Position numbers and translations under genes: made by a program. Under the pieces are notes generated by a model. The model made no database searches, was not told the origin of the DNA, and saw nothing but the letters and a program-made list of their open reading frames with translations. A stretch of 64,000 nucleotides of DNA, taken from NCBI GenBank assembly GCA_963825445.1, contig CAWGTM010000011.1, positions 1 through 64,000 of the forward strand, written 5' to 3'. The stretch comes from Actinophytocola sp963825445 (GTDB lineage: Bacteria > Actinomycetota > Actinomycetes > Mycobacteriales > Pseudonocardiaceae). Positions 53,213 through 60,579 of the stretch are shown in pieces; the stretch's first letter is position 1, and every line of letters starts with the position of its first letter.

Positions 53213-53658
53213 CACTGGCCGACCTCACCGTCGGGGAGTTCCAGAACGAGGTGGCGGCCCGCACACCGGCACCGGGCGGCGGGGCGGTGGCCGCCATGGC
53301 CGCCGCGTCGGCCGCCGCGCTCGTGGCCATGGCCGCGCGGTTCAGCGGCCAGCCGGCCGACCGCGCGGACCAGCTGCGCGCGAGGCTCGCCGCACTGGCG
53401 GACGAGGATGCGGCGGCATACTCTGCGGTGCTCGCCGCACCCCGTGGCCAGCGGGCCGAGGCGATGGTCGCGGCCACCGACGTGCCGCGTGAGATCGCCG
53501 CGCTGGCCACCGAGGTCGCCGGCCTCGCACAGGGCCTCGCGGCCGGCGGCAACCCGAACCTGCTGGGCGACGCCCGGGTGGCCGAGGAGCTGGCGGGAGC
53601 GGCCGCCCGCGCGGCCGGAGTGCTCGTGGAGATCAACGAAGCGGAGGGGCGACGATGA
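53209..53658 (+). CDS. Cyclodeaminase/cyclohydrolase family protein (short)
   Basis: 149 residues of the formiminotransferase-cyclodeaminase C-terminal family, which converts methenyl- or formimino-tetrahydrofolate. The N-terminal signature ARTPAPGGGAVAAMAAASAA and the helical stretch VAGLAQGLAAGGNPNLLGDA are clear. The family is usually 180-210 residues, so this copy is short, missing part of the middle helices. It starts with a GTG overlapping fhs and ends overlapping the next gene (ATGA). Between fhs and a homocysteine methyltransferase it is well placed to turn 10-formyl/methenyl-tetrahydrofolate over. Confidence 0.85.
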   Translation: MTLADLTVGEFQNEVAARTPAPGGGAVAAMAAASAAALVAMAARFSGQPADRADQLRARLAALADEDAAAYSAVLAAPRGQRAEAMVAATDVPREIAALATEVAGLAQGLAAGGNPNLLGDARVAEELAGAAARAAGVLVEINEAEGRR

Positions 53659-54683
53659 CCGAAGGGCTGCTGGAGCGGCTCGCCGATGGCCCGGTGATCT
53701 GCGCCGAGGGCTACGGCTTCGAGCTGGAGCGGCGGGGCTACCTGCAGGCCGGGGCGTTCGTGCCCGAGGTCGTGCTAGAGCACCCCGACCGCGTGACCGG
53801 CCTGCACGAGGAGTTCGTGCACGCCGGCACCGACATCGTCGAGGCGTTCACCTACTACGCGCACCGCGAGAAGCTGCGGTTCATCGGCAAGGAAGACCTG
53901 CTGGAGCCGCTGAACAAGCAGGCACTCACGCTGGCCGCCGCGGTGGCCAGGGCCACGGGCACGCTGCTGGCCGGCAACGTGTGCAACACGAACATCTACG
54001 ACCCCGACGACCCGGCCACGCACGCGAGCGTCCGGGCCATGTACGCCGAGCAGATCGGCTGGGCCGTGGAGGCCGGCGTCGACTTCGTGATCGCCGAGAC
54101 CATCCGCCACGTCGGCGAGGCGCTGATCGCACTGGAGCTGATCCGCGAGGCCGGGCTGCCGTCGGTGGTCACGCTGGTGGCCGACCGGACGGCCCGCACG
54201 CGCGAGGACCTGCCGATGACCGAGGCCATGAAGCAACTGGCGGGCGCCGGCGCCGATGTCGTCGGCCTGAACTGCAACCGCGGCCCGACCACCATGCTGC
54301 CGCTGCTGGCACCTTTGGTGGAGGCGGTCGACGTCCCGGTGGCGGCACTGCCGGTGCCGTACCGCACCTCCGAGGAACAGCCGACGTTCCAGTCCCTGCG
54401 CGATCCCGACTACCCAGGCCCGACCGCCCCGTTCCCCGCGGCCCTGGACCCGTTCACGTGCAGCCGCTACGAGATCGCGGAGTTCACCCGCCAGGCGGCC
54501 GAGGCGGGGGTGCGCTACTTCGGCATCTGCTGCGGCGCCGCCCCCCACCACGTGCGCGCCATGGCCGAGGCCCTCGGCCGGACTCCCCCGGCCAGCCGCT
54601 ACTCGGTCGACATGTCGAAGCACGCGTACCTCGGCACGGCCGCCTCGCGCCAGAACAAGGAGTACGCGGCGCGCAGGCTCTGA
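53655..54683 (+). CDS. Homocysteine S-methyltransferase family protein, betaine-type
   Basis: A 342-residue zinc-dependent methyltransferase barrel. The first zinc cysteine is in VVGLNCNRGP (about residue 204), the pair in YFGICCGAAPHHVRAM (about residue 291). The N-terminal EGYGFELERRGYLQAG replaces the usual DGGMGT/ERG start, and HEEFVHAGTDIVEAFTYYAH matches betaine-homocysteine methyltransferases. The pair of cysteines and the tail SVDMSKHAYLGTAASRQNKE resemble the betaine group more than the methylmethionine group. It may move methyl groups from betaine or a related donor to homocysteine. Its ATG overlaps the cyclodeaminase stop, forming a three-gene one-carbon operon. Confidence 0.85.
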   Translation: MTEGLLERLADGPVICAEGYGFELERRGYLQAGAFVPEVVLEHPDRVTGLHEEFVHAGTDIVEAFTYYAHREKLRFIGKEDLLEPLNKQALTLAAAVARATGTLLAGNVCNTNIYDPDDPATHASVRAMYAEQIGWAVEAGVDFVIAETIRHVGEALIALELIREAGLPSVVTLVADRTARTREDLPMTEAMKQLAGAGADVVGLNCNRGPTTMLPLLAPLVEAVDVPVAALPVPYRTSEEQPTFQSLRDPDYPGPTAPFPAALDPFTCSRYEIAEFTRQAAEAGVRYFGICCGAAPHHVRAMAEALGRTPPASRYSVDMSKHAYLGTAASRQNKEYAARRL

Positions 54684-54712
54684 GTGCGTCACGTTTTTTG
54701 GACGTGTACTAG

Positions 54713-54772
54713 TTGCGCGGGGTGTGAACACTCATGTTCACAACTGAACGTGAGTGTTCGCACTCCGCGCAA
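54713..54772. terminator. 27-bp perfect-register hairpin, bidirectional terminator
   Basis: 54713-54739 (TTGCGCGG then GGTGTGAACACTCATGTTC) pairs over all 27 positions with 54746-54772 (GAACGTGAGTGTTCGCACT then CCGCGCAA), with only three G-U pairs, around a 6-base loop. A T6 run lies upstream at 54694-54699. It separates the convergent methyltransferase and GyrI-like genes. Confidence 0.8.
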
Positions 54773-54775
54773 TGG

Positions 54776-55258
54776 TCATCTGGTCAAATACACCAGTTCG
54801 GTCCGCCACTTGGTCGGGTCCGGCTCGTCGTCCGGGTTGGTCTGGTACGACTCGAACATCGTCTGCCACACCTCGCCGTCCTTGGCCAGCACGATGCCCT
54901 GCTCCTCGGCCCACGCGACCAGCGCCAGGTGCGACTGGGCGATGCTGTCCGGGTGTCCCACGTGGTCGGCCACCACGTAGTCGCCGGCCGGCATGGCGCC
55001 GGCCAGGACCCGGTCGTCGCCCGTGATCGGGGTGGCCACCGGGTAGCCGACCTCCACGTCGAACTTGTCCTCGAAGCTCCCGATCACCCGGTACCGGTAG
55101 TACGGGGCGCCGACCGGGCCACTGCCCTGCGCGGCCAGCCACGTCAGCACCTCGGGCCCCAGTGCGTTGACCTCGCCCCACTCGGCCAGCGTCGCCCGCA
55201 TCCGGATGCCGGCGGTCGGCTGCGCGGCGCGGTGTTCCACTCTCGGTTCGATACTCAT
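54776..55258 (-). CDS. GyrI-like small-molecule-binding domain protein
   Basis: 160 residues of the SOUL/GyrI-like effector-binding fold used by AraC/MerR regulators, here without a DNA-binding domain. Visible pattern: RMRATLAEWGEVNALGPEVL, GPVGAPYYRYRVIGSFEDKF, VEVGYPVATPITGDDRVLAG and a final DPTKWRTELVYLTR, the EVGFPV and E-L-Y-LP-type blocks. It is the last gene of a four-gene minus-strand operon with an alpha/beta hydrolase, an F420 oxidoreductase and an exporter, so it may bind the substrate or drug that group handles. Confidence 0.8.
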   Translation of the reverse strand: MSIEPRVEHRAAQPTAGIRMRATLAEWGEVNALGPEVLTWLAAQGSGPVGAPYYRYRVIGSFEDKFDVEVGYPVATPITGDDRVLAGAMPAGDYVVADHVGHPDSIAQSHLALVAWAEEQGIVLAKDGEVWQTMFESYQTNPDDEPDPTKWRTELVYLTR

Positions 55259-55266
55259 GTCAGGTA

Positions 55267-56091
55267 CTACGACGCGGGCGCGGGAAAGTCGTCGGTCAGG
55301 TGGTCGGTGAACGTGTCCCAGTGGAAGCGCGGCACCTCGTGACCCGTCGCCTCGAGGACCAGAAGCCGGGCGCCGGGGATCGCGTCGCGCAGTGCTTCGC
55401 CGTGGGGCAGGGGGAACGCGGGGTCCATGTCGCCGTGCACCACGAGCGTGGGCACCCGGACGTCGCCGAACCCGCCGGTCGCCGGCGCGTCGAAGTCCAT
55501 GTGGAAGTGGTTGGTGATGGAGGCCATGTTCGTGGTCCTCGCGACGTCCTCCGCGGCCAACAAGCGCGTGGCCGGCTCGTCGAAGTGGGGTGAGCCGCCG
55601 GCGTAGGCCCGCATGTCGGCCACCAGGTTCTCGACGACGTCGGCGCCGGGTTCGACGTACGGCAGGTCGGCCGGCGGCAAGTCTCCACCGGCCGCCCTGC
55701 CGCCGGGGCTGGTGGTCACGAAAGTCAACGCGGTGACCCGGTCGGCGTGGTCGAGGCCGACGGCCAGCGCGATGCCCCCGCCCATCGACCGGCCCACCAC
55801 GTGCGCACGCTCGACGCCCAGCACGTCGAGGATGCCGACCGCGTCGCGAGCCAGGTCGGACGCGCCGTACCCGGGTTGCCCGGGCGGGTAGTTGACCGAA
55901 CGGCCGGTGTCTCGTTGGTCGTAGCGGACGACGAACCGGCCGCGTGCGGCGATGGCCGCGCACAGTTCGCTCTCCCACCACAGCATCGACGCGCAGGCAC
56001 CGTGGATCAGCAGGATCGCCGGGTCCGCCGGGTCACCGAAGGTCTCGATGCACAGGTCCACGCCGTTCGCCCTGATCATCCGCTCGGTCAT
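55267..56091 (-). CDS. Alpha/beta hydrolase
   Basis: 274 residues. The oxyanion strand is ILLIHGACASMLWW, the nucleophile elbow is HVVGRSMGGGIALAV (Ser in GRSMGG), the catalytic acid is likely in VVHGDMDPAFPL, and the catalytic His is in LEATGHEVPRFHWD. The N-terminus MIRANGVDLCIETFGDPADP is typical of aclacinomycin-methylesterase-like (RdmC) and related esterases. The ATG overlaps the stop of the upstream LLM oxidoreductase. The substrate is unknown. Confidence 0.9.
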   Translation of the reverse strand: MTERMIRANGVDLCIETFGDPADPAILLIHGACASMLWWESELCAAIAARGRFVVRYDQRDTGRSVNYPPGQPGYGASDLARDAVGILDVLGVERAHVVGRSMGGGIALAVGLDHADRVTALTFVTTSPGGRAAGGDLPPADLPYVEPGADVVENLVADMRAYAGGSPHFDEPATRLLAAEDVARTTNMASITNHFHMDFDAPATGGFGDVRVPTLVVHGDMDPAFPLPHGEALRDAIPGARLLVLEATGHEVPRFHWDTFTDHLTDDFPAPAS

Positions 56092-56900
56092 GACCGCACC
56101 GCCGGCCCGTCGCGGAGCACGCCGCGCACGTGGTCCACGGAGATCTTCTCGGGATCGAAGTTCGTGAGGCACCAGGTCGCGTCCTGGTATCGCGTGACGT
56201 CCTCGCCGGGGGCGACCTCCGCCACGTAGTCGAACGGCCGGTCGCGGTCCTCGCGCAGGGCGTCGACCTTGGCCACGGCCTCCGCGAACTCGTCGGGTGA
56301 GCTGAGGTTGACCGGGAAGAACCCGTCCAGGCGCGCGGCGCGGCGCATCGGCCGCTGCTTGCCGGGGAAACCCGCCGCCCACACGGGAACGCCGGGCCGC
56401 TGCACCGGGCGGGGCAGGAACTGGATCCCGTCGATCGTGTAGTGCTCGCCGTGGTGGTGCACGGTCTCGCCGGACCACGCGGCGGCCAGGATCTCGAGCG
56501 TCTCGTCCAGCTTGCGCGCCCGGACCCGGTCGTCCACCTCCTCGCCCGTGCGGGAGAACTCGCCGGCGAAGCGGTCGGAGCCGAGGCCGACGCCGAGGGT
56601 GAGACGGCCGTCGCTGAGCAGGTCGAGCGTGGCCGTCTCGCGGGCCAGCTTGGCCGGCCTGCGTCGGGCGATGGCCGACACCATGGGGCCGAACCGTAGG
56701 CGTTCGGTGGCCGTGGCGATCGCGGTCAGGGTGATCCACGGGTCGGCCACCCGCGTCACCGGCTCGCGCCAGCGGACGTGGTCCCAGACGTACATCCCGG
56801 ACCAGCCGGCCTCCTCCGCCTCGGCGGCGAGACGGGCGACGAGGCGCGGATCGGCCAGGCCGTCGAAGATCGGCAGCCAGAGTGCGCAGTTCGCGGTCAT
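56088..56900 (-). CDS. LLM-class F420-dependent oxidoreductase
   Basis: A 270-residue luciferase-like monooxygenase fold protein. ARLAAEAEEAGWSGMYVWDH, ITLTAIATATERLRFGPMVS, LARETATLDLLSDGRLTLGV and GVPVWAAGFPGKQRPMRRAA are the standard blocks; the length is slightly short for the family. Actinobacterial members of this subgroup usually use F420. It overlaps both neighbours by four bases, so it is tightly co-translated with the exporter before and the hydrolase after. Reduction of a xenobiotic or secondary metabolite is plausible but not shown. Confidence 0.88.
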   Translation of the reverse strand: MTANCALWLPIFDGLADPRLVARLAAEAEEAGWSGMYVWDHVRWREPVTRVADPWITLTAIATATERLRFGPMVSAIARRRPAKLARETATLDLLSDGRLTLGVGLGSDRFAGEFSRTGEEVDDRVRARKLDETLEILAAAWSGETVHHHGEHYTIDGIQFLPRPVQRPGVPVWAAGFPGKQRPMRRAARLDGFFPVNLSSPDEFAEAVAKVDALREDRDRPFDYVAEVAPGEDVTRYQDATWCLTNFDPEKISVDHVRGVLRDGPAVRS

Positions 56901-57787
56901 GATCGTTCTCCGTTCACGGTGGTGAGTGCGGGTGCCCTGGTCAGCCAGATGCCGGTCAGGACGACCGCCGAGCCGAGCAGGAGTGACGGGTGCAGTGGTT
57001 CGCCGAGCACGGCCGTGCCGAGTGCGACGGCGACGATCGGCATGAGGTAGGTGACGGTCGACGCCATGGTCGGGCCGACGTCGGCGATCAGCCGGAAGAA
57101 GATGAGGAACGCGAGCCCCGTACCGAACAGGCCGAGAACCCCGAGGGCGACCAGTGCGTCGAACCGTGGCGTGATGGCCGAGGTACCGGACACCGGCACG
57201 GCCAGCGTCAGCCAGACCGTGGCGGTCACCAGCTGCCCACTGCTGAGCGCGACCGGGGCGAGCCCCCGGTTGTGCAGGTGGCGGGCGAGATAGGTCAGCG
57301 ACACCGCGTAACTCGCGGCCGCGCCGAGGCAGGCGGCCATCCCACCGAGGTCGGGCCCGGCACCGTTCCACGGCGCGAGGACGATGACCGTGCCGGCGAA
57401 CCCGAGGCCGATGCCGGCCAGCCTGCGTCGGGTGGTCGGCTCCGCGTTGGTCAGGTAGCCGAGCACGACCGCCCACAGTGGCGTCGTCGCGTTGGCGATC
57501 CCGGCGATGCTCGAGTCGACCGTCCGCTCGCCGATGCCGAACAGTACGAACGGGATGGCCGTACCGAACAGGCCGATGACCGCGAGGTGCCGCCAGATCG
57601 TGCGGTCGGCGGGCAACCGAAGGCCCATCCCGCGGAGAACCACGACGAGCACGACGGCGCCGAGCGCGACGCGGATCAACGCGATCTGCAGCGGCGAGAA
57701 GCCGTGGAGCGCGTACTTGATCCACAGGAAGCTCGAGCCCCACAGCGCGGCCGTGGCGCCGAGTCGCAGGTAGTTCGCGGTGGTCAT
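56897..57787 (-). CDS. EamA-domain (DMT superfamily) transporter
   Basis: 296 residues with ten membrane segments in two EamA halves. The first starts LRLGATAALWGSSFLWIKYA and the second is marked by AACLGAAASYAVSLTYLARH; the end is PSLLLGSAVVLTGIWLTRAP. These exporters move amino acids, metabolites or drugs outward. It is the first gene of the operon and diverges from a LysR regulator over 78 bases, which probably controls it. Confidence 0.88.
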   Translation of the reverse strand: MTTANYLRLGATAALWGSSFLWIKYALHGFSPLQIALIRVALGAVVLVVVLRGMGLRLPADRTIWRHLAVIGLFGTAIPFVLFGIGERTVDSSIAGIANATTPLWAVVLGYLTNAEPTTRRRLAGIGLGFAGTVIVLAPWNGAGPDLGGMAACLGAAASYAVSLTYLARHLHNRGLAPVALSSGQLVTATVWLTLAVPVSGTSAITPRFDALVALGVLGLFGTGLAFLIFFRLIADVGPTMASTVTYLMPIVAVALGTAVLGEPLHPSLLLGSAVVLTGIWLTRAPALTTVNGERS

Positions 57788-57865
57788 GGGGAGAACGTTA
57801 AGGAGACCTCACCATTAACAAAAGCGATAGATTCTACTCGATCTGATCAGCGGTGCTAATAGACT

Positions 57866-58792
57866 GTGCCGGTGACTTTCGATCTGCGGCACCTGGCGAC
57901 CCTCCACGCGGTGGCCGAGGAGGGGACGTTCGGCCGGGCGGCCGGACGGCTCGGCTACACCCAGTCCGCCGTGAGCCAGCAGGTCGCGGCGCTCGAGAAG
58001 GCCGTCGGCGGCGCGGTGTTCGACCGGCCCGGCGGCCCCAGGCCGGTGCGGCTCACCCCGCTCGGCGAGGTGGTGCTCGCACACGGCCGCGACCTGCTCG
58101 ACCGCGCGTCGGCCGCCGCTGACGCGGTGGAGCGGTTCAAGGCGGGCGAGGGTCGGGTGGACATCGGCACCTTCCAGAGCATGACCAACACGATCCTGCC
58201 GTCGGTGGTGCGGCAGGTCCGCGCCGCGCACCCGGCAGCCGACATCCGGCTGGTCGAGGACGAGACCGACCCGCCCCCGACAGACAACCTGGACCTGGTG
58301 TTCTTCGACGGCCTGCTCGGCGGCGAAGTCGAGCAGATCAAGGTGCTGGACGATCCGTACGTGGTGGTCGCCAGGCGCGGTGACCTGCCGGACGGGCCGG
58401 TGCCGCTGGCCGCGCTGCATGGGGCACCGATGGTGGCCCAGCCCCCGATCTGCGACCAGAGGCGCGTGGAGCGGATGTACGCCGAGGCGGGAATCGCGCC
58501 GAGGATCGTGTTCCGCACGGCCGACAACCGCGGCGTGTTGTCCATGGTCCGGGCAGGCCTGGGGCTGGCCGTGGTGCCCCTGCTGTCGCTGGACATCCCC
58601 GAGGGCGACGAGATCCTGTGCACGCACCAGCCGGACCCGGCGATCGCCCCGCGCGAGATCTACCTGGGTTGGCAGGCGGGCCGCACGCTGTCGCCGTTGG
58701 CCAGGCAGGTCATCGACCTCACGCTTCAGGTGGCCGAGGAGTATGTCGCCGGTAGGCCGAAGTACTCGAACCTGTCGGCCAGATCGAGGTAG
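57866..58792 (+). CDS. LysR-family transcriptional regulator
   Basis: 308 residues from a GTG at 57866 (57872 is an alternative). The helix-turn-helix is EEGTFGRAAGRLGYTQSAVS then QQVAALEKAVGGAVFDRPGG. The effector domain begins DIGTFQSMTNTILPSVVRQV. It diverges from the DMT-LLM-hydrolase-GyrI operon; the gap contains ATTAAC and TAAT elements of T-N11-A type. Its last 67 bases overlap, tail to tail, the end of the sigma-factor gene, so the two 3' ends are antisense to each other. Confidence 0.88.
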   Translation: MPVTFDLRHLATLHAVAEEGTFGRAAGRLGYTQSAVSQQVAALEKAVGGAVFDRPGGPRPVRLTPLGEVVLAHGRDLLDRASAAADAVERFKAGEGRVDIGTFQSMTNTILPSVVRQVRAAHPAADIRLVEDETDPPPTDNLDLVFFDGLLGGEVEQIKVLDDPYVVVARRGDLPDGPVPLAALHGAPMVAQPPICDQRRVERMYAEAGIAPRIVFRTADNRGVLSMVRAGLGLAVVPLLSLDIPEGDEILCTHQPDPAIAPREIYLGWQAGRTLSPLARQVIDLTLQVAEEYVAGRPKYSNLSARSR

Positions 58793-59652
58793 GTGGTCAC
58801 GGCCACGATCAGCCCGCCGGACGACTCGACCGTGACGAGCGCGAACGGCTTCCCCTCGACGTCGTACTGCCCGAACGCCCCGCGCCCGTTGATCGTGGTG
58901 GGCACCAGCCGGTGCCCGATACAGGTGCCGTCGCCGGCGGCGAGCGCGGCGCCGATGTCCTTACGGCCCCGCAGCCACCAGGCGAACGGCGGCATGTCCA
59001 TGGTCGCGTCCTCGTGCAGGAGCGCGGTGAGGGTGGCGACGTCGTAGCGTTCGAAGGCGTCGACGTAGCGGTCGAGCAGGGCGCGGTGCTCGTCGTCGAG
59101 GGGGTCGGTGGGCGCGGGTGTGCGGATGGTGGCGCGGGCTCGGCGCAGTGCGCTGTGGACGGCCGTGGCCGTCGTGTCGAGCAGCGCGGCCACCTCGTCG
59201 GCGTGCCAGTGGAGCACGTCACGCAGGATCAGCACGGCCCGCTGGCGCGCCGGCAGGTGCTGCAACGCGGCCACGAACGCGAGCCGCACGGACTCCCGCC
59301 GGGTGGCGACGTCGGCCGGGTCCAGCACCCGGAAGTCGGGCATGGGCCGCACGAAGGCCGACTCGGGCAGGGGCGCCCCGATGTCCGGCCCGGGGTCGGA
59401 AGCCGGCCCGAGGTCCATGGTCCGGGCCCGCCTCTGGGCGCTGCGGAGCATGTCGAGGCAGACGTTCGTGGCGATCGCGTAGAGCCAGGTGCGCAGGGAC
59501 CCGCGCGCCGGGTCGTGGTCGGCGCGCCAGGCCCGCACCATGGTCTCCTGCACGGCGTCCTCGGCCTCGAACCCCGAGCCGAGCATGCGGTAGCAGTAGC
59601 CGGTCAACTCGACCCGGTGCGCCTCCAGTTCCACCGCGCGAGCATCGCACAT
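58726..59652 (-). CDS. ECF RNA polymerase sigma factor with SnoaL-like C-terminal domain
   Basis: 308 residues. Region 2 is visible in HRVELTGYCYRMLGSGFEAE, DAVQETMVRAWR and SLRTWLYAIATNVCLDMLRS. Region 4 is LQHLPARQRAVLILRDVLHW then HADEVAALLDTTATAVHSAL. The C-terminal 110 residues (RYVDAFERYDVATLTALLHE, ATMDMPPFAWWLRGRKDIGA) form a SnoaL-like domain, the layout of SigG/SigJ-like (ECF41/ECF56-type) factors in which the tail modulates activity instead of a separate anti-sigma factor. The ATG at 59652 is 15 bases from the divergent kinase-fold gene. Confidence 0.9.
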   Translation of the reverse strand: MCDARAVELEAHRVELTGYCYRMLGSGFEAEDAVQETMVRAWRADHDPARGSLRTWLYAIATNVCLDMLRSAQRRARTMDLGPASDPGPDIGAPLPESAFVRPMPDFRVLDPADVATRRESVRLAFVAALQHLPARQRAVLILRDVLHWHADEVAALLDTTATAVHSALRRARATIRTPAPTDPLDDEHRALLDRYVDAFERYDVATLTALLHEDATMDMPPFAWWLRGRKDIGAALAAGDGTCIGHRLVPTTINGRGAFGQYDVEGKPFALVTVESSGGLIVAVTTYLDLADRFEYFGLPATYSSAT

Positions 59653-59667
59653 GGCACCGTCAGTTCC

Positions 59668-60579
59668 ATGACCGTGGACGACTGGCTGCCGGCCTGGTGT
59701 GTGCGCCACCTGGGGCACGAGCCGGTGGCGGTGCTGTTCGAGCGACGGTCGGTGTCGGCGGTGTTCGGGCTGCGGTTGGCCGACGGCCGCGAGGTGGTGG
59801 TGAAGGCGCGGGAGGACGACGGCCGCGTCGAGTCGTGTCTCGCCGCGCAGACCCGGTTGGCCGAGCGGGGACTTCCGTGTCCCCGCCCGATCACGCCCTC
59901 GGTCCGCGTGGGTGCGTTGGCCGTGCACGCCGAGGAGTCCCGGCCCGGCGGTGCGGTGCTGCGTGGCGACTCGCCGGAGATCGCCGTGCGGTACGCGGAG
60001 GTGTTCGCCCGGCTCATGGCCGAACTGGCCGACGTGACGGTCGTGCCGCCGCTGCCGAACCCGCGCTGGGCGCGGTGGGACCACCCGGGTTCCGGGGTGT
60101 GGCCGGCCATCGGGTTCCTCGACGAACGCGACCAGAGCACGGTGCCGGGGTTCGTGGTCGACGCGGCCGAGCGGGCCCGCAAGCGACTGCTGGCCGCCGA
60201 CCTGCCGTGCGTGCTGGGCCACGCGGACTTCGAGGCGCAGAACCTCCGGTGGCGCGACGGGGAGGTGTGGGCGGTGCACGACTGGGACAGCCTGGCGTGG
60301 CTGCCGGAGGCGGCACAGGCGGGCGCGGCGAGCGGATCGTTCTCCAGCGGATCGCCCACGACACTGGCGCCGGTCGACAGCTCCGCCGCGTTCCTCGCGG
60401 CCTACCAGGACCTCCGGGGGCGCCGGTTCACGGCGGAGGAACGGGAGGTCGCGTGGGCGGCCGGCCTGTGGGTGGCGGCGCACAACGCCCGGTGGGAGGC
60501 CCTGTACGAGGACCCACCGGTGTGCATCGTGGAGGTCCGCGCGCAGGCGGCCGAACGCCTAGGCCGGGCGAACGCCTAG
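59668..60579 (+). CDS. Aminoglycoside-phosphotransferase-fold protein
   Basis: 303 residues of the APH/choline-kinase fold. The catalytic loop is VLGHADFEAQNLRWRDGEVW (H-x-D-x4-N) and the metal-binding motif VHDWDSLAW follows. The N-lobe is SVSAVFGLRLADGREVVVKA with the ATP lysine in VVVKA. The length and motifs fit a phosphotransferase acting on a small hydroxyl compound, possibly an antibiotic. It diverges from the sigma-factor gene with only 15 bases between starts, too short for two separate promoters, so it is probably transcribed leaderlessly or from inside the sigma gene. Its end overlaps the next gene by 21 bases. Confidence 0.82.
   Translation: MTVDDWLPAWCVRHLGHEPVAVLFERRSVSAVFGLRLADGREVVVKAREDDGRVESCLAAQTRLAERGLPCPRPITPSVRVGALAVHAEESRPGGAVLRGDSPEIAVRYAEVFARLMAELADVTVVPPLPNPRWARWDHPGSGVWPAIGFLDERDQSTVPGFVVDAAERARKRLLAADLPCVLGHADFEAQNLRWRDGEVWAVHDWDSLAWLPEAAQAGAASGSFSSGSPTTLAPVDSSAAFLAAYQDLRGRRFTAEEREVAWAAGLWVAAHNARWEALYEDPPVCIVEVRAQAAERLGRANA

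Noticed and set aside
51509..53215. Minus-strand ORF covering the whole of fhs
   Set aside because: A composition shadow of fhs; fhs has every family motif.
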